A DNA stretch of 56,382 nucleotides, taken from positions 113,665-170,046 of the forward strand of contig JAFUEZ010000002.1 of the NCBI GenBank assembly GCA_017470115.1. The letters are read 5' to 3'. The notes under the pieces were generated by a model that was given only the letters and a program-made list of their open reading frames with translations, ran no database searches and had not been told where the DNA came from. Position numbers and translations under genes: made by a program. This document shows, in pieces, positions 45,125 to 53,420 of the stretch (position 1 is the stretch's first letter; each line of letters starts with the position of its first letter). Source of the DNA: Bacilli bacterium. Its GTDB lineage: Bacteria; Bacillota_I; Bacilli_A; RFN20; CAG-826.

Positions 45125-46504
45125 ATGCAAAATTCTGTAACAATAAATGAGGTTGTAAACGAAGCGAATAATAATATAAAATTATTATTAATTATGTGGC
45201 ACGAAGTTTTGTATAGAATTTTAAGCATCATCAACTATATAGTGTTGATCATTTTTGCAATTCCTTTAAGTGTTCAATTTTTAGAGGTTATCATCGCTTT
45301 AGTAACAAAAAAAAGAAAGTTTCCAAAATCTGAAAAGAAGGCAAAAATAGCTTTTTTAATTCCAGCTCATAATGAAGAAGATGTCATATTTTCGACTGTT
45401 AAAGATATTTTAGAAAATCAAGATTATCCGAAAGAGCTAATTACGGTTTATGTTGTTGCAGATAATTGCACCGATAAAACTGCTGAGCTAGCAAAAGAAG
45501 CCGGAGCAAACATTTTGACAAGATTCGATGATGATCCTAACCATAAAATGGCTTTATTTCCATTAAAAATGGGAATTGATTATATCTTAAAAAACCTTCC
45601 TGACGTCGAATTAATCGTACATTGTGATGCCGATAATCATTTTAATAAAGAGTTTTCTAGCAAAATGAATGACGCTTATCAACACGATGGAGACTTTTTT
45701 AGGCCATTTGAAGGAGCTATTAATGGTGCTCAAAACACTTTTACTAGGGCTTGTTCCTTCTTTTATTGTTATGATTCAAGATATTGTTCAAGAGCTAGAG
45801 AAAAAATGGGCATTGCACAACACATAAACGGAAGCGGAGCTACAATGTCAAGAAGACTATTGCTTAAAACAAATGGTTATGATGTTGAAAATATTTCCGA
45901 TGATACTGATTTCTGCTTAAACAGAATATTGGATGGAACTAAGATGCATTTTGTTGAAGAAGCAATAGTATATGAAGATATGCCATCTACAGGTAAAGAT
46001 ACAGTTAATAGAAATAAGCGAATTGCTCAAGGCGGTCAAGCTTTGATGAAGCAAAAGGTTGGAAAAATGTTCTTCCTTTTCTTTAAAACAGGAAGATTTT
46101 CTTATCTTGAAACGTTTTTCACATATATTTGGCTTTTTATAGGCGCACCATTATTTATTTGGTTGGCTTTCTATTATATATATTTTGGAATCTATTCTGC
46201 TTTGGTTTTTAATGGAACAGCAACGTTATCAATGTTTACTACTGAATATTTTGCTTCTATTGGTTGGGGTACAATGTGGGCTCTAGTAATCTTTGCGGGA
46301 TTCACTTTTGTAATATTTGGAATTGCCCAATCTTTCGTTCTAGCTGTTTTTGAATATGATAAATTTGGTGCGAAAAAACGTTCTCAATTCGTTTCACTTA
46401 TTTTCTTGTTCCCGGTTTATTTAATCATTTATGCATTTACAATTCTTGGTGGATTTATGTCTAAAAAAGGAAATAAATGGGAAAAAATCAAAAGGAATTC
46501 ATAA
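45125..46504 (+). CDS. Membrane glycosyltransferase family 2
   Basis: About 459 residues. A membrane segment at residues 25-60 is followed by a GT-A domain (AKIAFLIPAHNEEDVIFSTV, VVADNCTDKTAELA, DADN metal site in LIVHCDADNHF, and GSGATMSRRLLL). Three or four C-terminal spans follow, as in poly-GlcNAc or hyaluronan synthase-like enzymes, although the QxxRW motif was not found as such (NKRIAQGGQ is in that place). It may export or lipid-link a surface polysaccharide. The start is uncertain, because no ribosome-binding site is visible before ATG 45125. It is 3 nt before an ABC exporter, likely the same operon. Confidence 0.85.
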   Translation: MQNSVTINEVVNEANNNIKLLLIMWHEVLYRILSIINYIVLIIFAIPLSVQFLEVIIALVTKKRKFPKSEKKAKIAFLIPAHNEEDVIFSTVKDILENQDYPKELITVYVVADNCTDKTAELAKEAGANILTRFDDDPNHKMALFPLKMGIDYILKNLPDVELIVHCDADNHFNKEFSSKMNDAYQHDGDFFRPFEGAINGAQNTFTRACSFFYCYDSRYCSRAREKMGIAQHINGSGATMSRRLLLKTNGYDVENISDDTDFCLNRILDGTKMHFVEEAIVYEDMPSTGKDTVNRNKRIAQGGQALMKQKVGKMFFLFFKTGRFSYLETFFTYIWLFIGAPLFIWLAFYYIYFGIYSALVFNGTATLSMFTTEYFASIGWGTMWALVIFAGFTFVIFGIAQSFVLAVFEYDKFGAKKRSQFVSLIFLFPVYLIIYAFTILGGFMSKKGNKWEKIKRNS

Positions 46505-46507
46505 AAG

Positions 46508-47434
46508 ATGGAGTACGCATTAATTGTTAAAAATTTAAAGAAATCTTATGGTGATGTTAAAGCTGTTAACGATATTTCTTTTGAAGTAAAAAAAGGATCT
46601 TTGTTTGCTTTCCTTGGAATCAATGGTGCTGGGAAGTCGACAACCATCAACATTATTTGTTCTATATTATCTAAAGATGATGGTGAGATAATTCTTGAAG
46701 GATATGATCTTGATAAGGATAGAGAAAAAATTAAAAATCTAATTGGTTTTGTTTTTCAGTCTTCAGTTCTTGATGACAAATTATCAGTTTATGACAATTT
46801 AAGATTTAGAACAAAATTCTATGGAATGAACAAAGAAGAAGAAAAGAACAATATCAACAGAATAATCAAGCTTCTAGATTTAGAGCCTATTTTAAATAGA
46901 CCAATTAAGAATTTATCGGGTGGTCAAAAAAGAAGGGTAGATATTGCAAGAGCAATTGTTCATTATCCTAAATTTTTAATTCTCGATGAACCTACAACAG
47001 GATTAGATCCAAAAACAAGAGAGCTTGTCTGGGAACTAATTGACCACATTAGAATAGAAACAGGAATGACTGTATTCTTAACAACTCACTATTTAGAAGA
47101 GGCCGATCAAGCTAGTGATGTTGTTATTATGGATAAAGGAAACATTATCGCCAAAGGAACCCCTGTAGAATTGAAGAACCAATATTCAAGCGATTATATT
47201 ATTTCATATCAAGAAAAAAATGCGGAATTTGAAGGGTTATTAACTCAAAATAACATCAAATTTAAGTTTAACGAAGAAAAGAATCTTTATAAGATTCATG
47301 TAAAAGACACTAAAGAAGCCAAAGAAATCATCAATAAATTTGATAATTATCTTGAAGATATAGAAATCAAAAAAGGTGACATGGATGATGTATTTTTAAA
47401 TGTTACTGGAAGGGACATGAAAGACCATGAATAG
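46508..47434 (+). CDS. ABC-2 type exporter ATPase
   Basis: A 308-residue ATPase of the DrrA/NodI class. Walker A is FLGINGAGKSTTINII, the signature LSGGQKRRVDIARA, Walker B FLILDEPTTGLD, with the C-terminal domain typical of drug or polysaccharide exporters. It starts 3 nt after the glycosyltransferase and overlaps the permease by 8 nt. Together they form a glycosyltransferase-exporter operon. The substrate is not evident. Confidence 0.92.
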   Translation: MEYALIVKNLKKSYGDVKAVNDISFEVKKGSLFAFLGINGAGKSTTINIICSILSKDDGEIILEGYDLDKDREKIKNLIGFVFQSSVLDDKLSVYDNLRFRTKFYGMNKEEEKNNINRIIKLLDLEPILNRPIKNLSGGQKRRVDIARAIVHYPKFLILDEPTTGLDPKTRELVWELIDHIRIETGMTVFLTTHYLEEADQASDVVIMDKGNIIAKGTPVELKNQYSSDYIISYQEKNAEFEGLLTQNNIKFKFNEEKNLYKIHVKDTKEAKEIINKFDNYLEDIEIKKGDMDDVFLNVTGRDMKDHE

Positions 47435-48428
47435 TTCATTTAAAAAAGATCTTAGAATATTCTCATCTTTAACGCATCGTCATTTAAAGATGATTATGGC
47501 AAACAAAATTAGGCTGTTTTATACCTTAATGGTACCTGTAATTTTGTTATTGGTTTATGTCATTTTGTTAAGGACTTTGGAAGTTTCAATGGTCTCTAAA
47601 GGACTTGTTGAAATGGGGATTGATCTAAGTTCAAATCCAGAATTAGATAAAGGTGTTGCAACAGTAGTTGATGCCTGGATGTTATCCGGTTTCTTATCAT
47701 TATCAATATTAGCGATTGCTTTACAATCGAATTCACTACTTGTCGAAGACAAAGAAAAGGGCATTAATAGAGACTTTGTAGCATCTCCTGTTAAAAAGAA
47801 TGTTCTTATTGCAAGCTACTTTGTTTATAACTTTATTGTGACTTTAATTTTGTCCTTGGTTGTCGCGCTTTTAGCGATTATTATAATTGCATGTTATGGT
47901 GAATTTTACTTTAGTTTCCTTGATATTTTATCGATTCTAGGGACAGTAATTTTAAATACTTTTGAAGCAACATTAATTACAACATTTATTTGCTTGTTCA
48001 TTTCAAATGAACCTATTTTAGCTTCTGTTATTGGAATCGTTTCAGCTGCGGCAGGATTCTTAATGGGAGCATATATGCCATTTGCGATGTTGCCAACAGG
48101 TGTTCAGTATTTCTGTTGTTTAATTCCTGGAACTTATGGAACAAGTATAATTAGATATAGTTTCTTAGCAACACCATTTAGCAACATATCTAACTTCTTT
48201 GCTAACAATCTATCTGTAATTCCTGCAGGGGAAAGTGTTGAGTCAATAATGAAGCAAATTAATAGCTTTGGATATAATGTGAATTTCTTTGGAATCGATT
48301 TAGATTTATTATATTGCTTTATAATTACGCTCGCTTTTATAGCTGTATTTATTGTTTTAAATTTAATATTTGCTAAAAGAATTGTCAGTTTTGAAAAAGT
48401 AAAAAAACATAGAACTAATCAAAAATAA
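47427..48428 (+). CDS. ABC-2 type exporter permease
   Basis: A 333-residue permease with six predicted spans, beginning with TM1 near residue 28. The extracellular region between TM1 and TM2 is short (about residues 50-85), and the last span is near 300-322. It overlaps the ATPase gene, so a half-transporter pair is coupled. The same operon also holds the glycosyltransferase. Confidence 0.9.
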   Translation: MNSSFKKDLRIFSSLTHRHLKMIMANKIRLFYTLMVPVILLLVYVILLRTLEVSMVSKGLVEMGIDLSSNPELDKGVATVVDAWMLSGFLSLSILAIALQSNSLLVEDKEKGINRDFVASPVKKNVLIASYFVYNFIVTLILSLVVALLAIIIIACYGEFYFSFLDILSILGTVILNTFEATLITTFICLFISNEPILASVIGIVSAAAGFLMGAYMPFAMLPTGVQYFCCLIPGTYGTSIIRYSFLATPFSNISNFFANNLSVIPAGESVESIMKQINSFGYNVNFFGIDLDLLYCFIITLAFIAVFIVLNLIFAKRIVSFEKVKKHRTNQK

Positions 48429-48450
48429 TCGAGTTTTGCAGGGTTTTTGC
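48421..48450 (-). repeat. Dispersed intergenic element, copy 8 (- orientation)
   Basis: The + strand reads AATAATCGAGTTTTGCAGGG then TTTTTGC. It overlaps the last codons of the permease. Confidence 0.7.
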
Positions 48451-48480
48451 TAATATTTAAAAACTAAATTAATTAAAATT

Positions 48481-49170
48481 ATGAAAATCGAAGAAGAGTT
48501 AATGTTCGGATATAAAGCTAAAGAAGATTCTTTAATTAAGTATGGATTTAAAAAAGAACAAAACTCTTTTTTCTATATTACACCAATAATGAATGGTGAG
48601 TTTGAAGCTAAAATCACTATTTCAAAAAATGTTTTGAGTGCAAAAATTATTGATAAATCTTTTAATGAAGAATACTCCTTATTTAATAACGAACGTGCAT
48701 ATGGTGAATTCATTGGAAAATTAAGGGAAGAATATAAAAACATTTTGTTAGACATTAGAGAAAAATGTTTTATGAGAGCTTTATTTGCTGATCCTCAAGC
48801 AGAAAGAGTTGCTAAATATGTTAAAGAAATGTATGGTGACGACCCTGAGTTTCCTTGGAAAAGATATCCTCAATTTGGAATTTTTAGAAATAGATTAAAT
48901 AGACGTTGGTATGGATGCATAATGAACGTCGAAGATAATAAGCTTGCGCCAAACACGAAAGGTAGATTTGTAATAAACGTAAAAGCAGATAAATCAATTT
49001 TTAATGCCTTGCTTCTTGAAGAAAATATATTTCCTGGACGGCATATGAATAAAGAATCGTGGATTTCAGTTTCTTTATCGGATTATTTACCTGATGAATA
49101 TGTATTTTCACTTATTGATATGTCTTATGAACAAGTTAATGGCTCAAAGAAATCAAAAGTGAAGAAATAA
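48481..49170 (+). CDS. MmcQ/YjbR family protein
   Basis: A 229-residue protein. The C-terminal half (FPWKRYPQFGIFRNRLNRRW, then GRHMNKESWISVSL and a YEQV end) is the MmcQ/YjbR fold, a DNA-binding-like or regulatory family of unknown role. About 90 extra residues at the N terminus form a small alpha/beta domain. No ribosome-binding site is visible before the ATG. AT-rich sequence with weak -10 likeness lies immediately ahead. Confidence 0.82.
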   Translation: MKIEEELMFGYKAKEDSLIKYGFKKEQNSFFYITPIMNGEFEAKITISKNVLSAKIIDKSFNEEYSLFNNERAYGEFIGKLREEYKNILLDIREKCFMRALFADPQAERVAKYVKEMYGDDPEFPWKRYPQFGIFRNRLNRRWYGCIMNVEDNKLAPNTKGRFVINVKADKSIFNALLLEENIFPGRHMNKESWISVSLSDYLPDEYVFSLIDMSYEQVNGSKKSKVKK

Positions 49171-49183
49171 TTTTATATCCTTT

Positions 49184-49378
49184 TATAATATAGACATGAA
49201 GTATAAGTGTAACAAATGTAATAACGAATTTGATGGAACCTTACCAATTCATCCTCATCCAGGAGGTTTAGGTGGTAGATTATCTATGTATGGTTGTCCA
49301 GTTTGTGCAAAAATGGCAGCCACGCCTATAATTTGCCCAAAATGCCTGTCAGCCGATTTAACACCAATTCTTAAATAA
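49184..49378 (+). CDS. Small zinc-ribbon protein, leaderless
   Basis: The coding part is 49196-49378 (60 residues); the interval given includes the TATAAT at 49184-49189, which stands 6 nt before the ATG. Three CxxC pairs (CNKCNNEF, CPVCAKM, CPKCLSA) and a HPHPGGLGGRL loop suggest a zinc-binding protein of the rubredoxin/zinc-ribbon kind. The role is unknown. There is no ribosome-binding site. A terminator follows. Confidence 0.7.
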   Translation, partial: YNIDMKYKCNKCNNEFDGTLPIHPHPGGLGGRLSMYGCPVCAKMAATPIICPKCLSADLTPILK

Positions 49379-49387
49379 TTAAAATTT

Positions 49388-49414
49388 ACTTTAGCCTAGT
49401 GCTAAAGTTTTTTA
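49388..49414 (+). terminator. Intrinsic terminator after the zinc-ribbon gene
   Basis: ACTTTAGC (49388-49395) and GCTAAAGT (49401-49408) form an 8-bp perfect stem, followed by T6. Confidence 0.88.
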
Positions 49415-49449
49415 TTGTTGCACATAAACAAAATAAAATTATATATTTA

Positions 49450-49466
49450 TGATAGTTAAACTATCA
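49450..49466 (+). promoter_or_regulatory. Palindromic operator before the TetR gene
   Basis: TGATAGTT-A-AACTATCA is a perfect 8-1-8 palindrome, 34 bp before the ATG. A half-site CTATCA recurs near 49481. It is typical of TetR autoregulation. Confidence 0.75.
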
Positions 49467-49500
49467 TTTTGAGAATTTATCTATCAAAGGAACAATAATT

Positions 49501-50106
49501 ATGGGATTTCTTGATTTAAAAAGGACTTACATTGTAGATGTGGCAACTAGCCTTTTTTTAAGCGAAGGTATTGATAATGTCACAATCAAAGAGATAGCAG
49601 AAGCTGCAGATGTAGGTGAGATGACAATTTATCGTTATTTTGGGAAAAAGCAAAACATAGTTGCTGAGGCAGTTTTGAGCCTACAAGAAATAGTTTCAAA
49701 CGACTACTTTGCTTTAAAAGAAGCAAAGACAGGTTATGAAAAACTTAAAGTGTTTTATTTTTCCTATTTAGAAGTTTTTAAAAACAAACCTGAATATTTT
49801 AGATTCATTAGAGAATTTGATCTATTAATGATGGGTGAAGACGAAAATGTTTTGAAACAATATGAAAAAGGAATAGAAGGATTTAAGAATGCTTTTATTG
49901 ACGCCTATAATCTTGGCATTAAAGATAAAACCGTAAAAACCATTGATAATATCGAACTATTTTATTTCACGACAACTCATGCATTAATCGAATTATGCAA
50001 AAAGCTTTCTTATAAAAAAGGAGTGCTTGCTCAAGATAAAAAAATTAAAAAGACCGATGAGATTGGTTGCTTAATAAATACCATTTTGGTTTCGTTAAAG
50101 GCATAG
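49501..50106 (+). CDS. TetR family regulator of the galactosidase operon
   Basis: A 201-residue TetR protein; the HTH is TIKEIAEAADVGEMTIYRYF (about residues 26-45), followed by a helical ligand domain. It has a perfect operator upstream and lies 10 nt before the GH36 gene. It is likely a sugar- or glycan-responsive repressor of the operon, but the effector is unknown. AAAGGAA precedes the start. Confidence 0.88.
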   Translation: MGFLDLKRTYIVDVATSLFLSEGIDNVTIKEIAEAADVGEMTIYRYFGKKQNIVAEAVLSLQEIVSNDYFALKEAKTGYEKLKVFYFSYLEVFKNKPEYFRFIREFDLLMMGEDENVLKQYEKGIEGFKNAFIDAYNLGIKDKTVKTIDNIELFYFTTTHALIELCKKLSYKKGVLAQDKKIKKTDEIGCLINTILVSLKA

Positions 50107-50116
50107 AGGAGAAAAT

Positions 50117-51733
50117 ATGTTAGTTACTTATTTAATCAAAAATAAAAAATTTAAGACAAATGAATCAAATTCTGATGTAGAAATTATTTCGCATCATAAA
50201 AGAAATAGACATACAGTAGTTTTAAAAGCAAAAAATGATATAACTTTAGTTGCTGCAGAGCATGAGTTACCATGTTTTGTTAATTTTAAAGATCTATATT
50301 TTTTAAATGGTTACCAATCATGGACAGATACTAAAGAACACTATTTAAAGAAGAGATTAAGAAACATAAATAAATCGCCACATATTATTACTAATATGTA
50401 TGCTTTAAATAAATATGGAGATAGCTCTTTTTATAAGTATTCCATAAAAAAGAGCCATGGTTATGATGTTTTCTATTCAAAAGGAAAATTCGAATCGTTC
50501 TTATATTCTTTAAATTTTGATACTGCATATTTAATTATTGAATTAATTAAAGATAGAAGGAATTTGTTTTTAAGAAGCGATGTCGAAGGAATTACACTTC
50601 ATGCTGGAGAAGAAGTTACAATCTTCGATTATAAATATTTTCTTTCTTATGAAGAAGGAATTGAAGCCTTTGAAGAAGACTTCCCAAGCTTAAATAAAGA
50701 AAAGATTTTTGGTTACACATCTTGGTACAACTATTATCAAGACATTAATGAAGAAATTATTTTAAAAGATTTAGATGCGCTTGATTCAAGATTTAATGTG
50801 TTTCAAATTGATGATGGATATGAAACTTTTGTTGGTGATTGGTTAGATATTGATGAAAAGAAATTTCCTAACGGATTAGAAAAAATCGTTGCAAAAATCC
50901 ACTCAAAAAATTATAAAGCTGGAATTTGGCTTGCTCCATTTGCTGCTGAAACAAAGTCTAAACTTGTTGCTGAACATAAAGATTGGCTTTTAAAAGATAA
51001 AAAAGGAAAACCAATGTTAGCAGGTGGAAACTGGTCTAAATTTTATGCTTTAGATTTTACAAATGAAGAAGTTAGAAACTACATAAAGAAGTCTATAGAA
51101 TACTACATGAATTTAGGTTTTGATTTCTTTAAATTAGATTTTCTTTATGCAGCAGCTTTAAATCCTAAAAAAGGTAAAAGCAGATGCCAAACCCAAAAAG
51201 AAGCTTATGAGTTTTTACGAGAAATATTAAAAGATAAGATTATTTTGGGGTGTGGTGCAAACATTATTAATTCATATAAAACTTTTGATTATTTAAGAAT
51301 TGGACCAGATGTTTCTCTTAAATTTGATGATGTTCCTTATATGAGACTTTTCCATAGAGAAAGAATTTCAACGAAGGTTACCATACAAAATACAATTTAT
51401 AGACATTTATTTGATCAACATCTATTTGGTAATGACCCTGATGTTTTCTTACTTAGAGATGACAATATTGAATTAACCAAAGAGCAAAGAAAAGCATTAA
51501 CAATAATCAATGCATTAATGGGTAGTGTTTTGATGACGAGTGATAATATTGCAACTTATGATGAAGAAAAGAAAGCAATTTTAGACAAAGCATTTAATCT
51601 TTTCTACAACGCAAAAGTCACTCAAATTAAAAGAAATGGTCCATCTTTGATTGATATTGATTATGAAATTAATAACGAAGCAAATCGTTTAACATATGAT
51701 TGGAAGAAAGGAGTTCTAGTTGAACATGAATAA
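50117..51733 (+). CDS. GH36 alpha-galactosidase-like glycoside hydrolase
   Basis: A 538-residue, non-secreted enzyme. The (beta/alpha)8 domain has GYTSWYNYY, FQIDDGYE and the nucleophile Asp341 in FFKLDFLY. The acid/base Asp398 is in RIGPDVSLKF, as in GH36 (AgaR-like). Likely substrates are raffinose-type or other alpha-galactosides, but a mucin or lipid-sugar substrate cannot be excluded. GAGGAG precedes the ATG. It overlaps the following gene by 8-14 nt. Confidence 0.87.
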   Translation: MLVTYLIKNKKFKTNESNSDVEIISHHKRNRHTVVLKAKNDITLVAAEHELPCFVNFKDLYFLNGYQSWTDTKEHYLKKRLRNINKSPHIITNMYALNKYGDSSFYKYSIKKSHGYDVFYSKGKFESFLYSLNFDTAYLIIELIKDRRNLFLRSDVEGITLHAGEEVTIFDYKYFLSYEEGIEAFEEDFPSLNKEKIFGYTSWYNYYQDINEEIILKDLDALDSRFNVFQIDDGYETFVGDWLDIDEKKFPNGLEKIVAKIHSKNYKAGIWLAPFAAETKSKLVAEHKDWLLKDKKGKPMLAGGNWSKFYALDFTNEEVRNYIKKSIEYYMNLGFDFFKLDFLYAAALNPKKGKSRCQTQKEAYEFLREILKDKIILGCGANIINSYKTFDYLRIGPDVSLKFDDVPYMRLFHRERISTKVTIQNTIYRHLFDQHLFGNDPDVFLLRDDNIELTKEQRKALTIINALMGSVLMTSDNIATYDEEKKAILDKAFNLFYNAKVTQIKRNGPSLIDIDYEINNEANRLTYDWKKGVLVEHE

Positions 51734-53153
51734 ATCAGAAGTAATTTTTGGCAATAAACAGCCTGCAAAAGTAGTCAAGGGAGCAAAGAAAAGCAAAGCA
51801 AAATATATTAAAAAATATGGTGATGACTCTTCTAAAGACTATAAAATTAATTTTAAAGAAATCCCAACATTAGATTTTATTGATGCTTCAAATATAATTT
51901 TTGGCGAAGAAAATCAAAAATTTGATGAAAAAGCATTAATTGTCGGAAATATCCGTATGGGCTTTGGGCATTATAGAATTTCTATTGCTATGGCAAGTGC
52001 TGCAAGAGCGCTTGGATATAAACCATATTGGCTTGATTTAGCATCTTTTGATGCCACAGGATCAAAAATGATTCGTGAACAAAACGATATGTATTCATTA
52101 GCTTCGCGTATTTCTCAAAAATCAAAATTATTTAATAAACTTGTTTGGGAACCTTTAAATTCAGAAGGATTTAAAAAGATTTCATATAATGCAAAAGATC
52201 AAGCAAACAGTGAGCTTCTTGTTCCAATTTTTAGAAATATTCCAAAAGATATTCCATATATTGCAACACATGTTTGGCCATCTCAAGCAGCAGTTCACGC
52301 TGGGATGACTCATGTAGTTAACGCAATTCCTGATAACTGGCCAATGGGATTACATTTATCTGAAGGAGCGCTTCATGCAGTTCAAACTCCATTTGCCTAT
52401 TTTGGTTATAAAACATTAAATGGATTTGATAAAAAACCACTTCAAGGAATCCCTGAAGAAAGTTTAAAGATGGTTGGTTGTTTTATCGATCATGAATTGT
52501 TAGTAGATTTAGAAAACGATAACAAGAGAAGAAAAGAAAGAATTCAAAACGGAAAACCAATGAGGATATTAATGACTGTTGGTGGAGCTGGTGCTGGATT
52601 TGACATGTTCTTATCGATGGTTAAGCATCTTTTACCTTATGTAAAAGAAAAGAAAGCCACATTATTTATTAATTTTGGTGATCATCTTGATGTTTATAAT
52701 AAACTCATTTCAAAGGTTGAAATTGAAACCAAGAATTATTTCAATGAATATTCAAAATTAAAAGAGCTTGTTGATGAAATTAAAGAGGGCGATGCTGAAG
52801 GAATTTACGCTATATATAATAAGGATATATTTGAAGCAGTATATTCGACTAATCTTTTAATGCCTGTAACGGATTTGCTTGTAACAAAACCTAGTGAACT
52901 TGCATATTATCCAATTCCTAAACTATTCATGAGACATATTGGTGGACATGAAGTATATGGAGCAATTAATGGTAGAGAAAACGGCGATTCTACTCCAGAA
53001 TGCCCAACAGCAAAAGAGGCTAATGCAATGCTTGATCGCTTGTTAACCGATAAAGAAATCATCCCTCATATGTGCGATAGAATTGATGAACTTAAAAAAG
53101 AGGGTCATTATAATGGCGCATATGAATGCGTAAAATTAGCAGTTGGTAAATAA
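51726..53153 (+). CDS. GT-B-like protein of unknown function
   Basis: About 475 residues. RMGFGHYRISIAMASAARAL near residue 80 recalls the N-terminal loop of GT28/MGDG-synthase-type glycosyltransferases, and VGGAGAGFDMF, with TKPSELAYYPIPKLF later, sits where sugar-nucleotide contacts lie in such folds. No named family was recognised. The start is uncertain: TTG 51720 has the better spacing to AAGGAG (6 nt), ATG 51726 has 12 nt. It overlaps the GH36 gene and is probably coupled to it, suggesting work on the same glycan. Confidence 0.6.
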   Translation: MNKSEVIFGNKQPAKVVKGAKKSKAKYIKKYGDDSSKDYKINFKEIPTLDFIDASNIIFGEENQKFDEKALIVGNIRMGFGHYRISIAMASAARALGYKPYWLDLASFDATGSKMIREQNDMYSLASRISQKSKLFNKLVWEPLNSEGFKKISYNAKDQANSELLVPIFRNIPKDIPYIATHVWPSQAAVHAGMTHVVNAIPDNWPMGLHLSEGALHAVQTPFAYFGYKTLNGFDKKPLQGIPEESLKMVGCFIDHELLVDLENDNKRRKERIQNGKPMRILMTVGGAGAGFDMFLSMVKHLLPYVKEKKATLFINFGDHLDVYNKLISKVEIETKNYFNEYSKLKELVDEIKEGDAEGIYAIYNKDIFEAVYSTNLLMPVTDLLVTKPSELAYYPIPKLFMRHIGGHEVYGAINGRENGDSTPECPTAKEANAMLDRLLTDKEIIPHMCDRIDELKKEGHYNGAYECVKLAVGK

Positions 53154-53163
53154 ACGAGAAATT

Positions 53164-53302
53164 AAATCCTAAAGGATTTGTGAAAATAACTGGTCTTTGA
53201 CATGAAAATACCCCTCCATGTCCAGGATTTGGGATACATCTCATTTAAAATACTGAAATAATTAAAACGAACAAGATGGTGCCTTAGGCATCATCTTTTT
53301 TA
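53164..53302 (+). ncRNA. Candidate small RNA or leader ending in a terminator
   Basis: A 267-bp gap. AAATCCT (53164-53170) can pair with AGGATTT at 53173-53179 or with a second AGGATTT at 53224-53230. GACATG (53199) pairs with CATGTC (53217). The segment ends in a strong 11-bp terminator (AAGATGGTGCC, 53273-53283, loop TTA, GGCATCATCTT) with T6. The terminator closes the GH36 operon. The alternative pairings upstream look like a switch, but this may be chance. Confidence 0.4.
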
Positions 53303-53356
53303 TAAAAAAATGTTTGTTTTGCAATGTTTTTCATTAAAATTCAATTGTATACAATT
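53303..53356 (+). promoter_or_regulatory. Dispersed element copy 9 (- orientation) plus palindrome AATTGTATACAATT
   Basis: Copy 9 has TTGTTTTGCAATG (53314-53326). AATTGTATACAATT at 53343-53356 is a perfect 14-bp palindrome. The pair of signals repeats the arrangement before the glycosyltransferase at 45125. A TATAAT (about 53394) lies downstream, before GGAGGAG of the TldD-like gene. Confidence 0.65.
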
Positions 53357-53420
53357 AATTATCATTTATAAGTAGTTCAAAAAAATAATTGCTGTATAAT
53401 AATAAAGAAGGAGGAGAAAT

